DNA of 20,647 bases, taken from assembly GCA_013365365.1 (NCBI GenBank), contig JABVXU010000783.1, forward strand, positions 1 through 20,647. Reading direction: 5' to 3'. Origin of the DNA: Cruorifilaria tuberocauda (Eukaryota > Nematoda > Chromadorea > Rhabditida > Onchocercidae). The notes under the pieces were generated by a model that ran no database searches, was not told the DNA's origin, and saw only the letters and a list, made by a program, of their open reading frames with translations. This document shows positions 9,401 to 20,539 of this stretch, piece by piece (the first letter of the stretch is position 1; every line of letters begins with the position of its first letter). A program made the position numbers and the translations under genes.

Positions 9401-11794
9401 GAAAATGGCAAATCAATTATAGCATTACTCTCTGCTTAAAACTTGTTAATCTTATTTTAATTCATTTTGTAACCTTTTACTGTAAACATAAATATCCCAA
9501 ATAGGCTAATCAAAATAAGCTTACAATGTTAAATTGTTAAATCTTCCATTTTTATCAATCGATTGTTAAATCAGAAACGATAAGATTTTTTATTCTTTAA
9601 AGATAACTCCTAAATGATATGTAATTATTGAAGCTATCAATTATTTTAATTATTCTTTTAATCATATTTAATTAATATTTGAAATAAAACATTTCAGAAT
9701 GTTATTATTAAAATTCTTCGATTGCTAGAATATTTCAAAGTAATAAGCTTAGCTGGAAAACAGGTGATAATAATAATGAATAATGAAGTATGGAATTTAT
9801 CATTCAAAAAAATTTTCAACACCATTAAGCCTTCAATGAGAAAGAGAATAGAAGAATGGAATTCAAGATTGATATAAAATCAATATTACATCGATTTGCA
9901 CCTTCCAAAATTATCACTACCCATTTTTTTGATAGCAAAACGGAAGAAAATTTGATTGATATTTCCTGCATTTGTTGAAAATGACTGGATGAAAAATCGA
10001 AAAAAATCATTATCAACTGAAAGTGACAGTTTCACTTTGTTTGTTACTTAAGCCTAAGTAATGAAAATTTTTAAATTTTTAAAAGGAACAAAATTATCCA
10101 ATTTACATTTCGTCGCCTTTTTTTCCGATAATTTAAAACTTCTCTCTTCGTTGTTTAGTCGCTTAATTTTGAATTAACTGATAACGAAATATTTATTTTA
10201 CCCAACATCTATACTTCAATTTCTTCATATTGATTGTTATTGATTGATATTATTATTGATTAGAAACAAAAAAGTTCTTTAATTAAAAATTAAGTTTAGT
10301 TACGAACGCTTTTTTTTTTGTTTGTTTCCTCGTCGAAGTTATCATTTTACAGATTATTATTTAAATTAGTCAAATGAAATATTTGTTGTATGAAAATAAT
10401 ATCGTCTACTTACTTCATTATAACTTTCCACCTAATTAATTCTATTCATTTAAGTTCATCAAAATCATTTTCGATTATTTTCAATTTCATTCTGCTACTG
10501 TTCACACCTGAAAATTTCGTTTGAATTAGAATAAAGCTATTGATGCGGAAGCAATAAACAAACGAACAAATAAACAAAATCAAAAAATTTCATAAAATAT
10601 AATTATAGTTCGTATAGGAAGCTGTTCACCTTATTTTTATTTTCTTTGTCATGAAATTTTATATCTGAATTTAATCTTTAACTTTAAAAAAATATTATTT
10701 AAAAAAATGAATTTTCACGGCTAAATATTAAGTTTATTTTTCCTCCAAATTAAATTCTCTTCATTTGAACAATTTTTTTTGAAAGGAAAAGAGAAAAATG
10801 AATTATTTTTTTGTTTGAATAAAGAAAAAGAAAAATTCAATAAATCAAATTTTGAAAAAAGAAAAAATTAGGCAAAAAATTGTAGTAAATTAAAATTTAA
10901 AAAAGAACTTAACTCGAAAAATTGATGTAATTCGAAACTTTCCTTTTTCAACATTTATCCATAAGTTTTACAATTTCTTTTAATGCTTCATTTAACATCT
11001 TTTGTCAACTTTTTTATAATGGAAAAAAACGAGAAAGAAAGAATTGTTGAAAAACTTTCGTCAATAAAATGAAAAATTGATTTATTGAAAAAAATTTCTC
11101 ATTTCCTTTTCTTGGTTTTTTTTTTGTTTCGTTTTGCAAAAAAAAATCGATAATGCATATCTTAAGCATTATTCATGATAAGTGCAATATTCTGATGATA
11201 ATTTTTCTTCATTGTCATCATTTGATATGATTATTTTAAGCGATTTAAACAATTATAATTTTGCTCTATTTGTTATTTTTTTGGTTTATTTTAATTTAAT
11301 TCAATTCCAACTCAATTCAATGTTTTTGTCTGTTTAATTAAAATTTTTTTGTGTAAAAATAATTCTGCAAATGTGTACAATCTTATTATCACTTTTATTT
11401 TGATTTTTTCATTTTTATTCAAAGAAATTTAACAATTTTAATAAATTAATTCCAATATAATTGTGATTATTTCAAATTGAAAATTAGTTTAAAATTCAAT
11501 TTAAAGATAAAATTAAAATAAAAAGAGAGGAAAACATTTCATTTAGAATTCAATTTCAAAGGGCAAACCGTTTCACTTCCTAAAACAAATATTATTATTG
11601 TTTAAATGAATCAACAAAGTACTATGAAAATTTGAAATTATTAATTGGAAATGAAAAAGCAGTATTAAGCTTGTAAGTTTTTAAGTTATCATTATCAGTA
11701 TCAAATCAATTGTCTTCTTTCTGTTTATCCATTAAAAAATTTAGCAAAAGATAAAACCGACAACTCAACCCATCTTATCCTCTCTCAGAGGGAA

Positions 11795-11802
<8 letters not shown>

Positions 11803-11849
<47 letters not shown>
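11803..11849. repeat. (GA)n microsatellite
   Basis: About 46 bases of nearly pure GA dinucleotide repeat, the longest in the window, directly before the ATG-rich stretch at 11865. It is expected to be length-polymorphic. Confidence 0.9.
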
Positions 11850-11852
<3 letters not shown>

Positions 11853-13157
11853 CCGAATATATCGATGACAGAAATGCACTCCTTTTTTCATTCTCTTCAA
11901 CAACCAGCTTTTCTTTCATTATCAAATCGTCCACTATCACTGCAACTTTCATTTTGCTTCAATCGATTTTTCATAGAAAACTTCAAGGTGAAAAAGATTA
12001 TCATGGAGAAAGAAAAGAGAGATCTTTCTTTACACTCTTACTTATCATTATTATCATTGTATTACTTTTTTTTCTGATTAAAAGTCATTTCAAAAATTTC
12101 AGTCATTTGAAAACTATTACAATTTATCACTTATCACATCACAATGTTTAGTCTATAGTTATTGCTTTAATTGTGATAAGTAATATCAAAGTGATATCAA
12201 GGTAAATGATTATTTCATTTTTTTAATATTAAAAATTAAATTAAAAGATAATTATTGGAAGAAAAGAAAAGAAAGAATTTTTTCCCCACTATCACTATCT
12301 TTGCATTTTTTTTTCGCGACAAATGATCGAAAGCCATTTCAAAAATTTTATTTATTTTGAAAAAATTTCCACTTTTCAACTATTATATAAAAAAAAATCA
12401 TTGTTATCATCACATTAAATTATCCTTTTGTTTCAGAAAAACAAAAATTTCCTGTAAAACTATTAAATAATCAAGCAATTAGAGTAATTGTAAACTGAAT
12501 CATGAGTAATATTTAATTAATGAAAATATTAATTTAATCCGTGGCTATTATAATACATAAATAATATTTTAAGTTCTTTTTTTGATACAATAGAACTGAT
12601 GAAAATGTACTAAAAGTGCAAAAAAGCGTCATTTATTTTCTTCGCATGAAATAATAAATTCTTCTGCTTAACACTTTTTTCATTTTGAAATTCATAGTAC
12701 ATTGAAAGTCTTAATTAATTAATAAATTAAAATGTTTGCTATAACTTGATAAATAGATGATTATATCTATTCTATATGATGATAACATATCACTATAACA
12801 TCATATTGTATAGCTTATCATAATTTATTGCATATAAATCTATGAAATAATACTTATTCATTCATTCATTTATCAATGTTTAATGAAATTTAAATCAAAT
12901 AGGATCCGGATCAGTAAATTAATTAGAAAATTAATAATAAGGAAAATAGTACAATTATATCTAAATATAAAATAACGTGAGAAATCTCAGGTAAGCTAAT
13001 TTCCTTACGAGTTATAAGAATACTAATGAATGATTGAGATATCAATCATGTTAAAACACATGTCACCGATAAATAAACAGAATCGATTGTAAATTCTTGT
13101 TGTCATCAAAAAAAAAATTCTTTTTTTTTCACTTTCTCTCTCTCGTTCTACTTCCAC

Positions 13158-13180
13158 CCCTCTCTCTCTCTCTCTCTCTC
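13158..13180. repeat. (CT)n microsatellite
   Basis: About 22 bases of pure CT repeat, preceded by a shorter interrupted CT run at 13132-13144. The opposite strand is GA, so its orientation is reversed relative to the tract at 11803. Confidence 0.9.
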
Positions 13181-13335
13181 ACTTCATTTCAAACTTTTGT
13201 TTTTTCATTTTTTTTTTGATAAATATTTCTCAAAACTCACTTTGATTTCTTTTTTTTAACAAATAAATTTGTTGCATTCCGATGAAATGTGTTTTTTTTT
13301 GCCAATTAAAAGAAAATAACTGTGAAGTTTTTTTT

Positions 13336-13600
13336 TGAAAAAAAAGAGAGAGAAAGAGAAAGAGAGAGGGGGAGAGGTGATGAGGGAGACAGAAAAAAAA
13401 ACGAAATGTTTTATGTATTATTAAACGATTAGCATATTTTATTGAAATGAAATACACATTTTATGTATTATCGATCGATTTCTGATAAAATATGCTTTTT
13501 TTGAATAAAAAAATAATTTAAAGGATAAAAATTTTAGTGTAACATTTAGAAAAACTGAGAGAAAAAAAGAAAGAGAGGGAGAATCAGAGAGAAAAAACAA
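13336..13600. repeat. Interrupted polypurine (A/G) tracts
   Basis: Two A/G-only runs, about 13336-13377 and 13558-13601, contain repeated GAGA and AAAGAGAG units broken by A tracts. Both carry purines on the plus strand. The minus-strand frame 13230-13457 running through here is compositional (Phe/Leu/Ser) and is not called as a gene. Confidence 0.7.
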
Positions 13601-13765
13601 GAAGAATCATTTTCTCTGCTAATAATTAAATGATTAGCATATTTCGATTGTAATGAAATGTAAATTTTATTCTCATTGTCATTGATTGATTTGATTAAAT
13701 TAAAACAAAATGAGAAGAGAAAAAGGATTTAGCTTAACTTAACTAAGTAATGTGGTGATATACAG

Positions 13766-16437
13766 CCAAGCAGCAACGGCTAATATAAACGACGACAATA
13801 AGAATAACAACAGCAACAACAGCAACAGCAACGACGAGAAATCAAATAAGCCTAGCGGGCATATCGACGATTTTCTCCTTTCGGGTGAGTTAATCTCTCT
13901 GTGATCATCGAAGAATTAGCCATGTATGGGATGCTTTTCACTCTAGGCCACTAACAAAATCTCTCGAGAGCTTGGCTTTTGGAAGAAAGGGAAAGTTTGG
14001 AGTAATTGGGATTGCTACTACTGAACTCTTTCTTTCTCTTCGCTTTCTTTTGATAGATTTCTCTCTAAAGCCATAGCAAAGTCATATGTTCAAGCTTGGC
14101 CACATTAACTCCTTTCATATTTTGGAAGAAGTTATCTGCCACCTTAGAAAACAGTTACTCTTAAAAGGACGAGGAAAATATGGGTTGATTTCGTTTAGAC
14201 GATTAACAAAGTTTTTTTTGAAAGATTAGCTACCTTAAATCACTCTTTGAGAATGGCTAGTAGAACTTTCCATTTTAACCTTTGAACTTGCTGATTTTAT
14301 ATTTGATCATATTCGACCTTAAATTTTAATCGATATTTTCTTCCCACAGACATTCTCATTCATACTTTTTTTTTCCTGTTTAATTTTGCATGAAATGCAT
14401 ATAAAAAAATTATTTTTGCATGCATTATGCAAGGCACTGTATAAACACCGTCCAATCTTTGCATGCATTATGCCAGTACCATTATAATCATTGCATGCAT
14501 CATGCAATCACTTCATAATTACTGAATGAATTTTATTTTTTTATGAATAAAGATTACTTGAATGCACTATGCAATTAATACTTTCTTCCATTAACAAAAT
14601 GATTTTTTTTGTCATATAAATTTGTTCAACTTAATTTCTTGAATTAACTCTTATTATCAATGATATTAAGATACGAAGGCTAAAAAAATTAATAAAAGAT
14701 GAGCATAATTGATAATGAATAAAATTGATTTTTCATAATATGCCAGTATCGATAGGTTTTTACTCAGTACAAACTTTTCTACCATTTAATTTAACTTTAT
14801 TTGTTTTTTAACAAATAAATAAAAATTTAATTAAAAAAAATTTACAATTTTATAAAACAAAAAGGATAAAAGTGAATAAATTATTGATATGATATTTAAG
14901 AATTATCAAAACTTATGCATAACTTATAGAATAATTTACTCATATGACATGTTTATAACTTTATGTATACACACATATGTGTAATACTAAGCATTGCCAA
15001 AAGCGATGATAAGATAAGTTTATCGTTGATGTATCAGTTTAATCTCAATTTCGTCGTCTTATTTTTCCTCTCAGTGTCGTATTTTCATTTATCGCCGTTA
15101 CATCCGCATGTTATGGCAATGTATAATAGAGCAAATAAAAGTAAATTAATTAAGAAATTTAAAATTGTACAAAAAACATGATATTGATATATATTATAGG
15201 CAGAATGTTATATGCATATACGTATCAAAGCGTTTAAGCGTTTTAAACATTTCGAGACAATTTTGATTGATCAAATGAATAATCGATTGATTGATATGAT
15301 CAATCAATGGCGGTTTGTGTTTCAGTGCAAAAAATTTGATAAGAAAAGTAAAGAGTTTTAAGAGATTATTGAAATTCACATTGCATCGTAGCAATATACT
15401 TAAAAAAAATCATCTTTCAAGAAACTCTTTTTTCCACTCTCTCTCTCTCTCTCTCTTTTTCCCTCCCTCTCTTTCCCACCTCTTTTCTTTCTTTCATATG
15501 TTTTCTATTTCATTCTACTCATATATGCAATTTTTAAACAAAATTTAATACAAAGAAAATAGCAGTATAAGAGTAATATTATTTAAGCTTAAACTTATTG
15601 AAATAACCTGAAATGAATTTTCTTTTAAAATCTTTTTCATTTTTATAAGTTTATTTAAAAAAAAAATTCTTCTCTATTATTTTTTATTTTATTTTAAAAA
15701 TTGAAAATTAAATTTAAAAGAAAGAGAAAAATTTACCTTTGATTTAGTTAAAATATTTATTCATTCCTATGAATTTGGTGGTATTTCAATGTTAGTCATT
15801 TCCAGAATAATCAATCAAATATGTCAAATGAAGAGGGATGATAAGATACTTTTAATGAGATAAGTTAGGGTCATCAAAGGGTCATTGTATTAATCATGCA
15901 ATGTAATACGAATCATAATTCTCATAATTTTGATGACTTTCTTTTAGAAAAAAAATTACGATATTTTCAGCTTTTTATAATCATCACTGTTTTATCTTAT
16001 CCCTTACTTTACGTTGAGAGAGAGAGAGAGAGAGAGAGAGGGAATGACTAATGGATACTTTTTATTCTTATCAATTCTTTTTTACTGTCAAAATGAAGAA
16101 AGGATTTGCAAGAGAGAGAGAATGAATTAATTTCAATCGTTTCGAAATTTTCTAAAATTATCTATGCAAAGGAAGATCATCGATATATAATCTGTTTTAA
16201 GAAATGATTTTAATTTAATTCATCTGTTAATTAACAATAATTAAGTTTGATTATTGATATTGCAATAGAAGAATACATTTATCTATTATCATTAATCAAT
16301 AATTCAGTTTTTAACATTGCAACAAGAACTGATAAAGTTATCAGTTAAGAAAGAAAATTGAGTGTTGGTTGCTGCATTGTATCATTAGTAGTATCAGTTG
16401 TCTTGATTATGTTTTATCGATCATAGAAATTGTTGAG

Positions 16438-16475
<38 letters not shown>

Positions 16476-19400
16476 AGAAAGAATGAAAAGAATGTATCGA
16501 AAATTTGTGTAAAGTCTTAATTATTTATTTTTTTTTACAGGTAAATTTATTAAATTTTAACAAATCATTTCTATGCTTTTCTTTTTTTTTTGCATTAATA
16601 TTTGAAAATTTCACAAAATGAAATTAAGGTAAAAGTTTCAGAGATATTATAATTTCATCATAGAATTAATGATTTGTCTAACTTAACAATTTTCACAAAT
16701 TCCTAAATTTTAACAAAATTTTAAAAATTTTCAAATTCAAAAGATTTACCAAAGCAAAAGACATTAAACTGAAAATTTTTATAAAAGCGAATTCTAAAAT
16801 TTCAATAGCTTTTAATAGCTTTGCAATTAAGAGATTAATTAAGCATTACTTTCTTGCTATTGAAATATTACAATCGTTGTACGCTTGAAACCGTTTTTTT
16901 ATTCATGATGATTTAAATGGTAATTACGATAAATTACTTTCTAAATTGATGATTTATGCCAATAAAATTTATTTCAATTCCATACTTCCAAGTTGATTTG
17001 TTTCTTATTTTAAGAAGCTTTTCTTCATATTTAATTAATTCAGTAATCATATATCTTTAAATATTATTCATGTTTTCATTGATTTTAATTATCTAAAGTA
17101 TATGAATAAGAATTTAAGAATTAACTAACTTTTTTTTTCCAATCGATGAATTTGTTATTGCTTTAAATTTATTGATTTCTGCAATTCTCAAAAAAACTTT
17201 TCGTAAATTATTGTGCACATTGGAAAAATTTTGAAGTTGTGGAACAAAAAAAAAAAGATTAGCAGTTAGCTGTGATATAACTAACGAAATAACAAAGTAC
17301 AAAGTAGCATTTTACTTTCTGATCTTTTTTCCGGTTTCTTCCACTGTTACTCCGATTTTATTGTCCGGTTTTTTTTTACTGCTAGAAAAAGATGATTACC
17401 ATTATTTTTTTGATTTCAGGAATGCTAATATTCATTCATATCATTTAATATGTATAAATTAAATTCATTCAAAATGCTTTTTGGCGAAAAATTTTTTCAT
17501 CAAATGAAACTTATAAAAAGTTATTTAATCTTCTAAATTTAGTTTTAATTTTTTAAACTGCTTTTGATTGAAGCATTTTTTGCTTGATAAGTTAGCTTCA
17601 ATTGATTCCTCTTTCTGCAGTATTTTTTTCTTTGATTCATTTTGTTTATTTTCGTATTACTTATCATAAAGTTTAATTTTTTCTTTCAAATTAAAATTTT
17701 CATTTGGTATATTTCAAAAAAATTAAATTATTACAAAACCGTAAGTAATTTCCATTTCTTTCCAAGAGTTTATAAATTTGCATATTTTATAAACAGTTTT
17801 ATAAAAGTGATGTTATCATAATTTATAGATAGAAAGAATATACTTAACTTATCTACTACTTTTATTACTGCACATTTCTTTGTCATTTTTGAATTAATTT
17901 TCTATTATATTACAGAATTTTTTAAAATAAAAGTTTATATTCAATGATTGTATTAGAAGCTATCTAATTAATTTAATTAAATTATTAGCTTCATTTCTTC
18001 TTCCTCAATAACACCTGTTAGTTTAAGGCTTGAAAAAGGTTAAAAAAATGATTTAATATTTTGATGTATCTATGTCTAATGCACTTTGATGTATAAGAAA
18101 TTATTTATATATCTGAAATCTTTATATTTCTTTTTGGTATATATACATAATTATATATCTGATTTCTCACTTATATATAAGTGTGAAATAATTGCTATAT
18201 ACTTTTTCAAACACTTTAAAAATTTAATAAAATTTTCAGATAGAAATGGTTAGCATATGGCAACGGAAGTAATTTCACTAAGTCTCTAAAATTTTCAGAG
18301 AATATCTGCAATTATCTTAGCTTATTTCTTTTCATTTTCCTCTTTCCTCACTTTTTTCTTATCACTCTTATCAATGAAAATTATCATTTTAAGGCTGATA
18401 ACACACCATTCATTTATTCCTTCAATAACTATCGATTTCAATTTCTGATAAGATTTTTTGTTTTTGACAAATTTTTGAAAAAAAACTAAAAATACTTATG
18501 AGGTAAATATTTGTAGAAATTGGATGTGATAATGTAATGTATGCTGAAGAATTCGTTCATTTCAAGCTAAAAAGGAACGAACGAATTGGAATAAATGATT
18601 GGCAGCTTTTAAGATAAGTAACGTTTGAATGATTTCAGGATTGGTCACATCATCAAAATGCATTGAATTCTCGAGAATGTTTTACTCTTCCAGCCTTTTA
18701 GCTATTTCAATCAAATAATTAGAAATTGAGATTTCAATTTTTGCTATTGAACAGCTAAATCATTTGTTTTCTCTTTTTTTGAAATTGCTGAAAAGAAATA
18801 TTCATTTTTCGGTTTCTTATTACAAATCAAACTTTCCTACAGTTTATCTTCAATCTTTCCTCTTTCACTTTTTCCAATCTTACTCTGTTATTTGTCTATT
18901 TCATTTAATTTTCATTATTGTGAGAGTAAATAGAAACTTCAAATGCATTACTGTAAAATGAAATGTAAATTATTTTCATAATTTATAAATTCTTATGAAA
19001 TAAGCTTATTATAATTTCAATTAGTTTATGAATTAGGGTTATGAAATATTAGTTTGGATAGTGCATGAGCAAATGAATTTATTGATTGATTTTATTTTCT
19101 ATCAAATATCGATCTAATTATTCAATCAACAAAAATCTTTTAATATGTACTTTAATTTGAAAATTATTTTCCATTGTTTGTGTTTTTTTAATGAGTATTA
19201 TTGATTGAAATGATTAATCTATCGATGCAAATGAATACTTTTAAAATATTACATGAGCATTTAATATCTCAAAAAGCATTTGATAATTTGCTAAAAATGT
19301 ATTTTCATGAAAACTTAAGAAATCTTAAGTGTTATTTATTAAAAATTAATATTTTTTTAAAAATATTTGCCATATTTGATAAATGGTTAGACTAATCAAA

Positions 19401-20433
19401 ATGTATTAAAAATTAAGAGAAAAAAAAAACAAATCTTCGTTGAAATTTATGATGGAGAAATGAGTTGAGATAATTTCTTTCATATCTGATAAATGATTAG
19501 ACTTAGAATTTTTAATTCATTCTTTATTATCAGAAAAAAAAAGAAACTTTTCCAAGGGATGAAACGCGTTGGAAAAAAATTTTTTAACATTTATATTTTA
19601 ATATGATAATTGATAAGCACAAATGATATGATTGATATGATAAATTTACTATCTCGAATATAAGCAATACTCTATTAAATTGAATTCAATAATTGTACAG
19701 TACATTTACTTCAGGAAGATCTTTTCATCGATTTAAGATATTGATAAGCATAAATGATAAGATGAATAAATAACCAGTTTAGAAAAAAGAAATTCCTTCT
19801 TTTTCATAAATTTAAATTGGTTCTAATAATGAAAGGATAAATTAAAATTTTATAAAATGGCATTAATTTGTTGATCAATCGGTTTAATTTCTTTCTCTTA
19901 ACATTCCAGTATGACATTACGATCCTTTTGTAATATGGATCGTATTTATATGTTTCTGTAATTTTATCGCATTTTATTGCATTTGTTAATTTTTGTCAGA
20001 ATTACTTTAATATTAAATCATTGGAAGTTTGAATATTTGGTTGTTATAATTCATAATTAAACGAAGTTTATGAAATATTTGATCTTTAATTTTTATTAAT
20101 GGATAAAACTGATAGTTAGAATATTAACCTAAAAAATTCATAGAAATATAATTTATATCGTAGAATAAATTTAAAACATGAATTTCAGTTTCGTAAAATA
20201 TTCATCGTAATATTTCTGTTTTGTGGTTCTTAAATTTGCATATAAATTATGTGTAATATTAAATTTTGACTATAATTATCAATGCTTTTGCAGAAGTGTG
20301 CGCTCGTTGTTTACGACATCGGATGAACAGCTCAAGTAGCGAGTTCTATCCAACTAATCATATTACTGATAATAGTGATGATGATAATGATAGTGGTACT
20401 ACTAGAATTGACGCAGTAAAAGAATTGGCAGAG
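13766..20433 (+). CDS. Partial plus-strand gene: two in-phase internal exons, unrecognised protein
   Basis: Exon A (13766-13884) has a clear acceptor (GATATACAG) and donor (TCGG|GTGAGT). It encodes 39 codons: an Ala/Asn start, an Asn/Ser run made by AAC/AGC triplets (NNNSNNSNSND), then SGHIDDFLLS. Exon B (20294-20433) follows GCTTTTGCAG and ends at GAG|GTCGGT. It encodes EVCARCLRHRMNSSSSEF, then an acidic NSDDDNDSG stretch and RIDAVKELAE. Exon A ends in phase 1 and exon B starts with the matching two bases, so they join to ...DDFLLS-E-VCARC. Both blocks are much GC-richer than the surrounding DNA. Low-complexity linker and short charged helix are consistent with an intracellular or regulatory protein, but I assign no family. 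The intron between them is about 6.4 kb unless cassette exons intervene. Earlier and later exons lie outside what I can identify. Confidence 0.55.
13923..14260. repeat. Degenerate tandem repeat, about 125-bp period, three copies
   Basis: Three related blocks share a leader (TATGGGATGCTTTTC, TTGGGATTGCTACT, TATGGGTTGATTTC), a middle (GGCCACTAACAAAAT, AGCCATAGCAAAGT, AGACGATTAACAAAGT) and a tail (AGCTTGGCTTT, AGCTTGGCCAC, AGATTAGCTAC). The middle motifs begin near 13946, 14069 and 14197, so spacing is 123 and 128 bases. The block is GC-richer than the rest of the intron. Alignment was by eye. Confidence 0.4.
14384..14574 (+). promoter_or_regulatory. Cluster of TGCATG / TTGCATGCATTATGCAA motifs (FOX-1/RBFOX-type intronic sites)
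   Basis: A near-palindromic 17-mer occurs at 14416-14432 (TTGCATGCATTATGCAA), 14459-14474 (last base pair degenerate), 14491-14507 (one change) and 14558-14574 (two changes). A shorter relative lies at 14384-14400. Four of the five contain TGCATG in the sense orientation of the plus-strand gene. UGCAUG is the established binding site of FOX-1/RBFOX splicing regulators, which act from introns next to regulated exons. Here the cluster is 500-690 bases after exon A. The palindromic form would also suit a DNA-binding dimer. Confidence 0.5.
15075..15140 (+). CDS. Candidate cassette exon 1 in the 6.4-kb intron
   Basis: A good acceptor (TTTTTCCTCTCAG) and donor (AAAA|GTAAAT) frame 66 bases, a multiple of three. 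In the frame handed over by exon A it is open and encodes SYFHLSPLHPHVMAMYNRANK after a split Val codon, and it ends in phase 1 so exon B can still follow in frame. GC is above the intron background. A second frame is also open, so chance cannot be excluded. Confidence 0.25.
15204..15347 (+). CDS. Candidate cassette or alternative terminal exon 2
   Basis: After the acceptor ATTATAGGCAG, the frame passed on from 15075-15140 (or exon A) stays open for 47 codons, encoding a basic stretch (CYMHIRIKAFKRFKHF, then IDQMNNRLIDMINQWRF). A donor (AAAA|GTAAAG) ends it in phase 1, so exon B could follow; without that donor it stops at TAA 15358-15360. Length is 144 bases, again divisible by three. An antisense frame is also open over this stretch. 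It contains a 23-bp hairpin (15286-15308). Confidence 0.22.
15286..15308. repeat. Near-perfect palindrome, 10-bp arms
   Basis: ATTGATTGAT and ATCAATCAAT flank a 3-base centre (ATG). The sequence can form a tight hairpin in DNA or RNA and lies inside the second candidate cassette exon. Confidence 0.6.
15435..15456. repeat. (CT)n microsatellite
   Basis: CT dinucleotide run of about 22 bases followed by a C/T-only tail to about 15482. It is pyrimidine-rich on the sense strand of the gene and could also serve as a polypyrimidine protein-binding tract. Confidence 0.85.
16015..16042. repeat. (GA)n microsatellite
   Basis: About 27 bases of GA repeat ending in GGG. Confidence 0.9.
16434..16477. repeat. 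(GA)n microsatellite
   Basis: GAGAGC followed by about 30 bases of pure GA and a GGGAGGGAGAAAG purine tail. Both this and the tract at 16015 have purines on the plus strand. Confidence 0.9.
18168..18183. repeat. 16-bp perfect palindrome
   Basis: CACTTATATATAAGTG reads the same on both strands. It lies just after two direct copies of TTATATATCTGA (near 18106 and 18151). Confidence 0.6.
18550..18587. repeat. Hairpin with 9-bp arms
   Basis: AATTCGTTC (18550-18558) pairs with GAACGAATT (18579-18587) across a 20-base loop. The stem is too short for a microRNA precursor. Confidence 0.45.
19371..19770. repeat. Degenerate direct duplications (TGATAAATGATTAGA / TTGATAAGCA families)
   Basis: CATATTTGATAAATGGTTAG at 19371 recurs with two changes as CATATCTGATAAATGATTAG at 19481, exactly 110 bases later. 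TTGATAAGCACAAATGATA at 19610 recurs as TTGATAAGCATAAATGATA at 19741, 131 bases later. The two families resemble each other (TGATAA-(N)-AAATGAT). This looks like an old, diverged tandem duplication. Confidence 0.45.
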
Positions 20434-20539
20434 GTCGGTTACTCTTATCAATCATTGTTGTTCCTTTATCATTTCGCGATTATCGCTTATCGTTTGTTTA
20501 TCATTTTGGGGATTATTAATTTTTATTATTATTATCATT

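Larger units (their letters stand above)
7632..13765. other. About 6 kb of AT-rich DNA without a confident gene
   Basis: I read this on both strands and found no exon that I can defend. Notable items are a hairpin (9369-9400), a mildly coding-like patch at 9824-9977, a 70-codon frame at 11865-12077 next to a GA tract, and GA/CT microsatellites from 11803 on. It is either intergenic or contains the first introns of the gene whose internal exon starts at 13766. The short reading frames here are rich in Phe, Leu, Ile, Lys and Ser, as expected by chance from this composition. Confidence 0.5.
15348..20293. other. Long AT-rich intronic stretch
   Basis: Apart from the microsatellites, palindromes and degenerate duplications listed separately, I see no convincing exon or RNA gene between the second candidate cassette exon and exon B at 20294. 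Reading frames of 60-65 codons at 17114-17302, 18764-18961 and 19201-19395 are Phe/Ile/Lys/Asn-rich, lack convincing splice context and are treated as chance. Confidence 0.45.

Noticed and set aside
11865..12077. 70-codon plus-strand frame after the GA tract, considered as a first exon of the gene at 13766
   Set aside because: Composition is Phe/Leu/Ser-rich, and its only fair donor (AAG|GTGAAA) leaves phase 0 while exon A needs phase 2.
18550..18587. Possible microRNA precursor
   Set aside because: Only a 9-bp perfect stem with a 20-base loop, too short for a precursor.
19201..19395. 64-codon plus-strand frame
   Set aside because: Asn/Lys/Ile/Leu-rich as expected from AT-rich DNA, no splice-site or conservation evidence visible.
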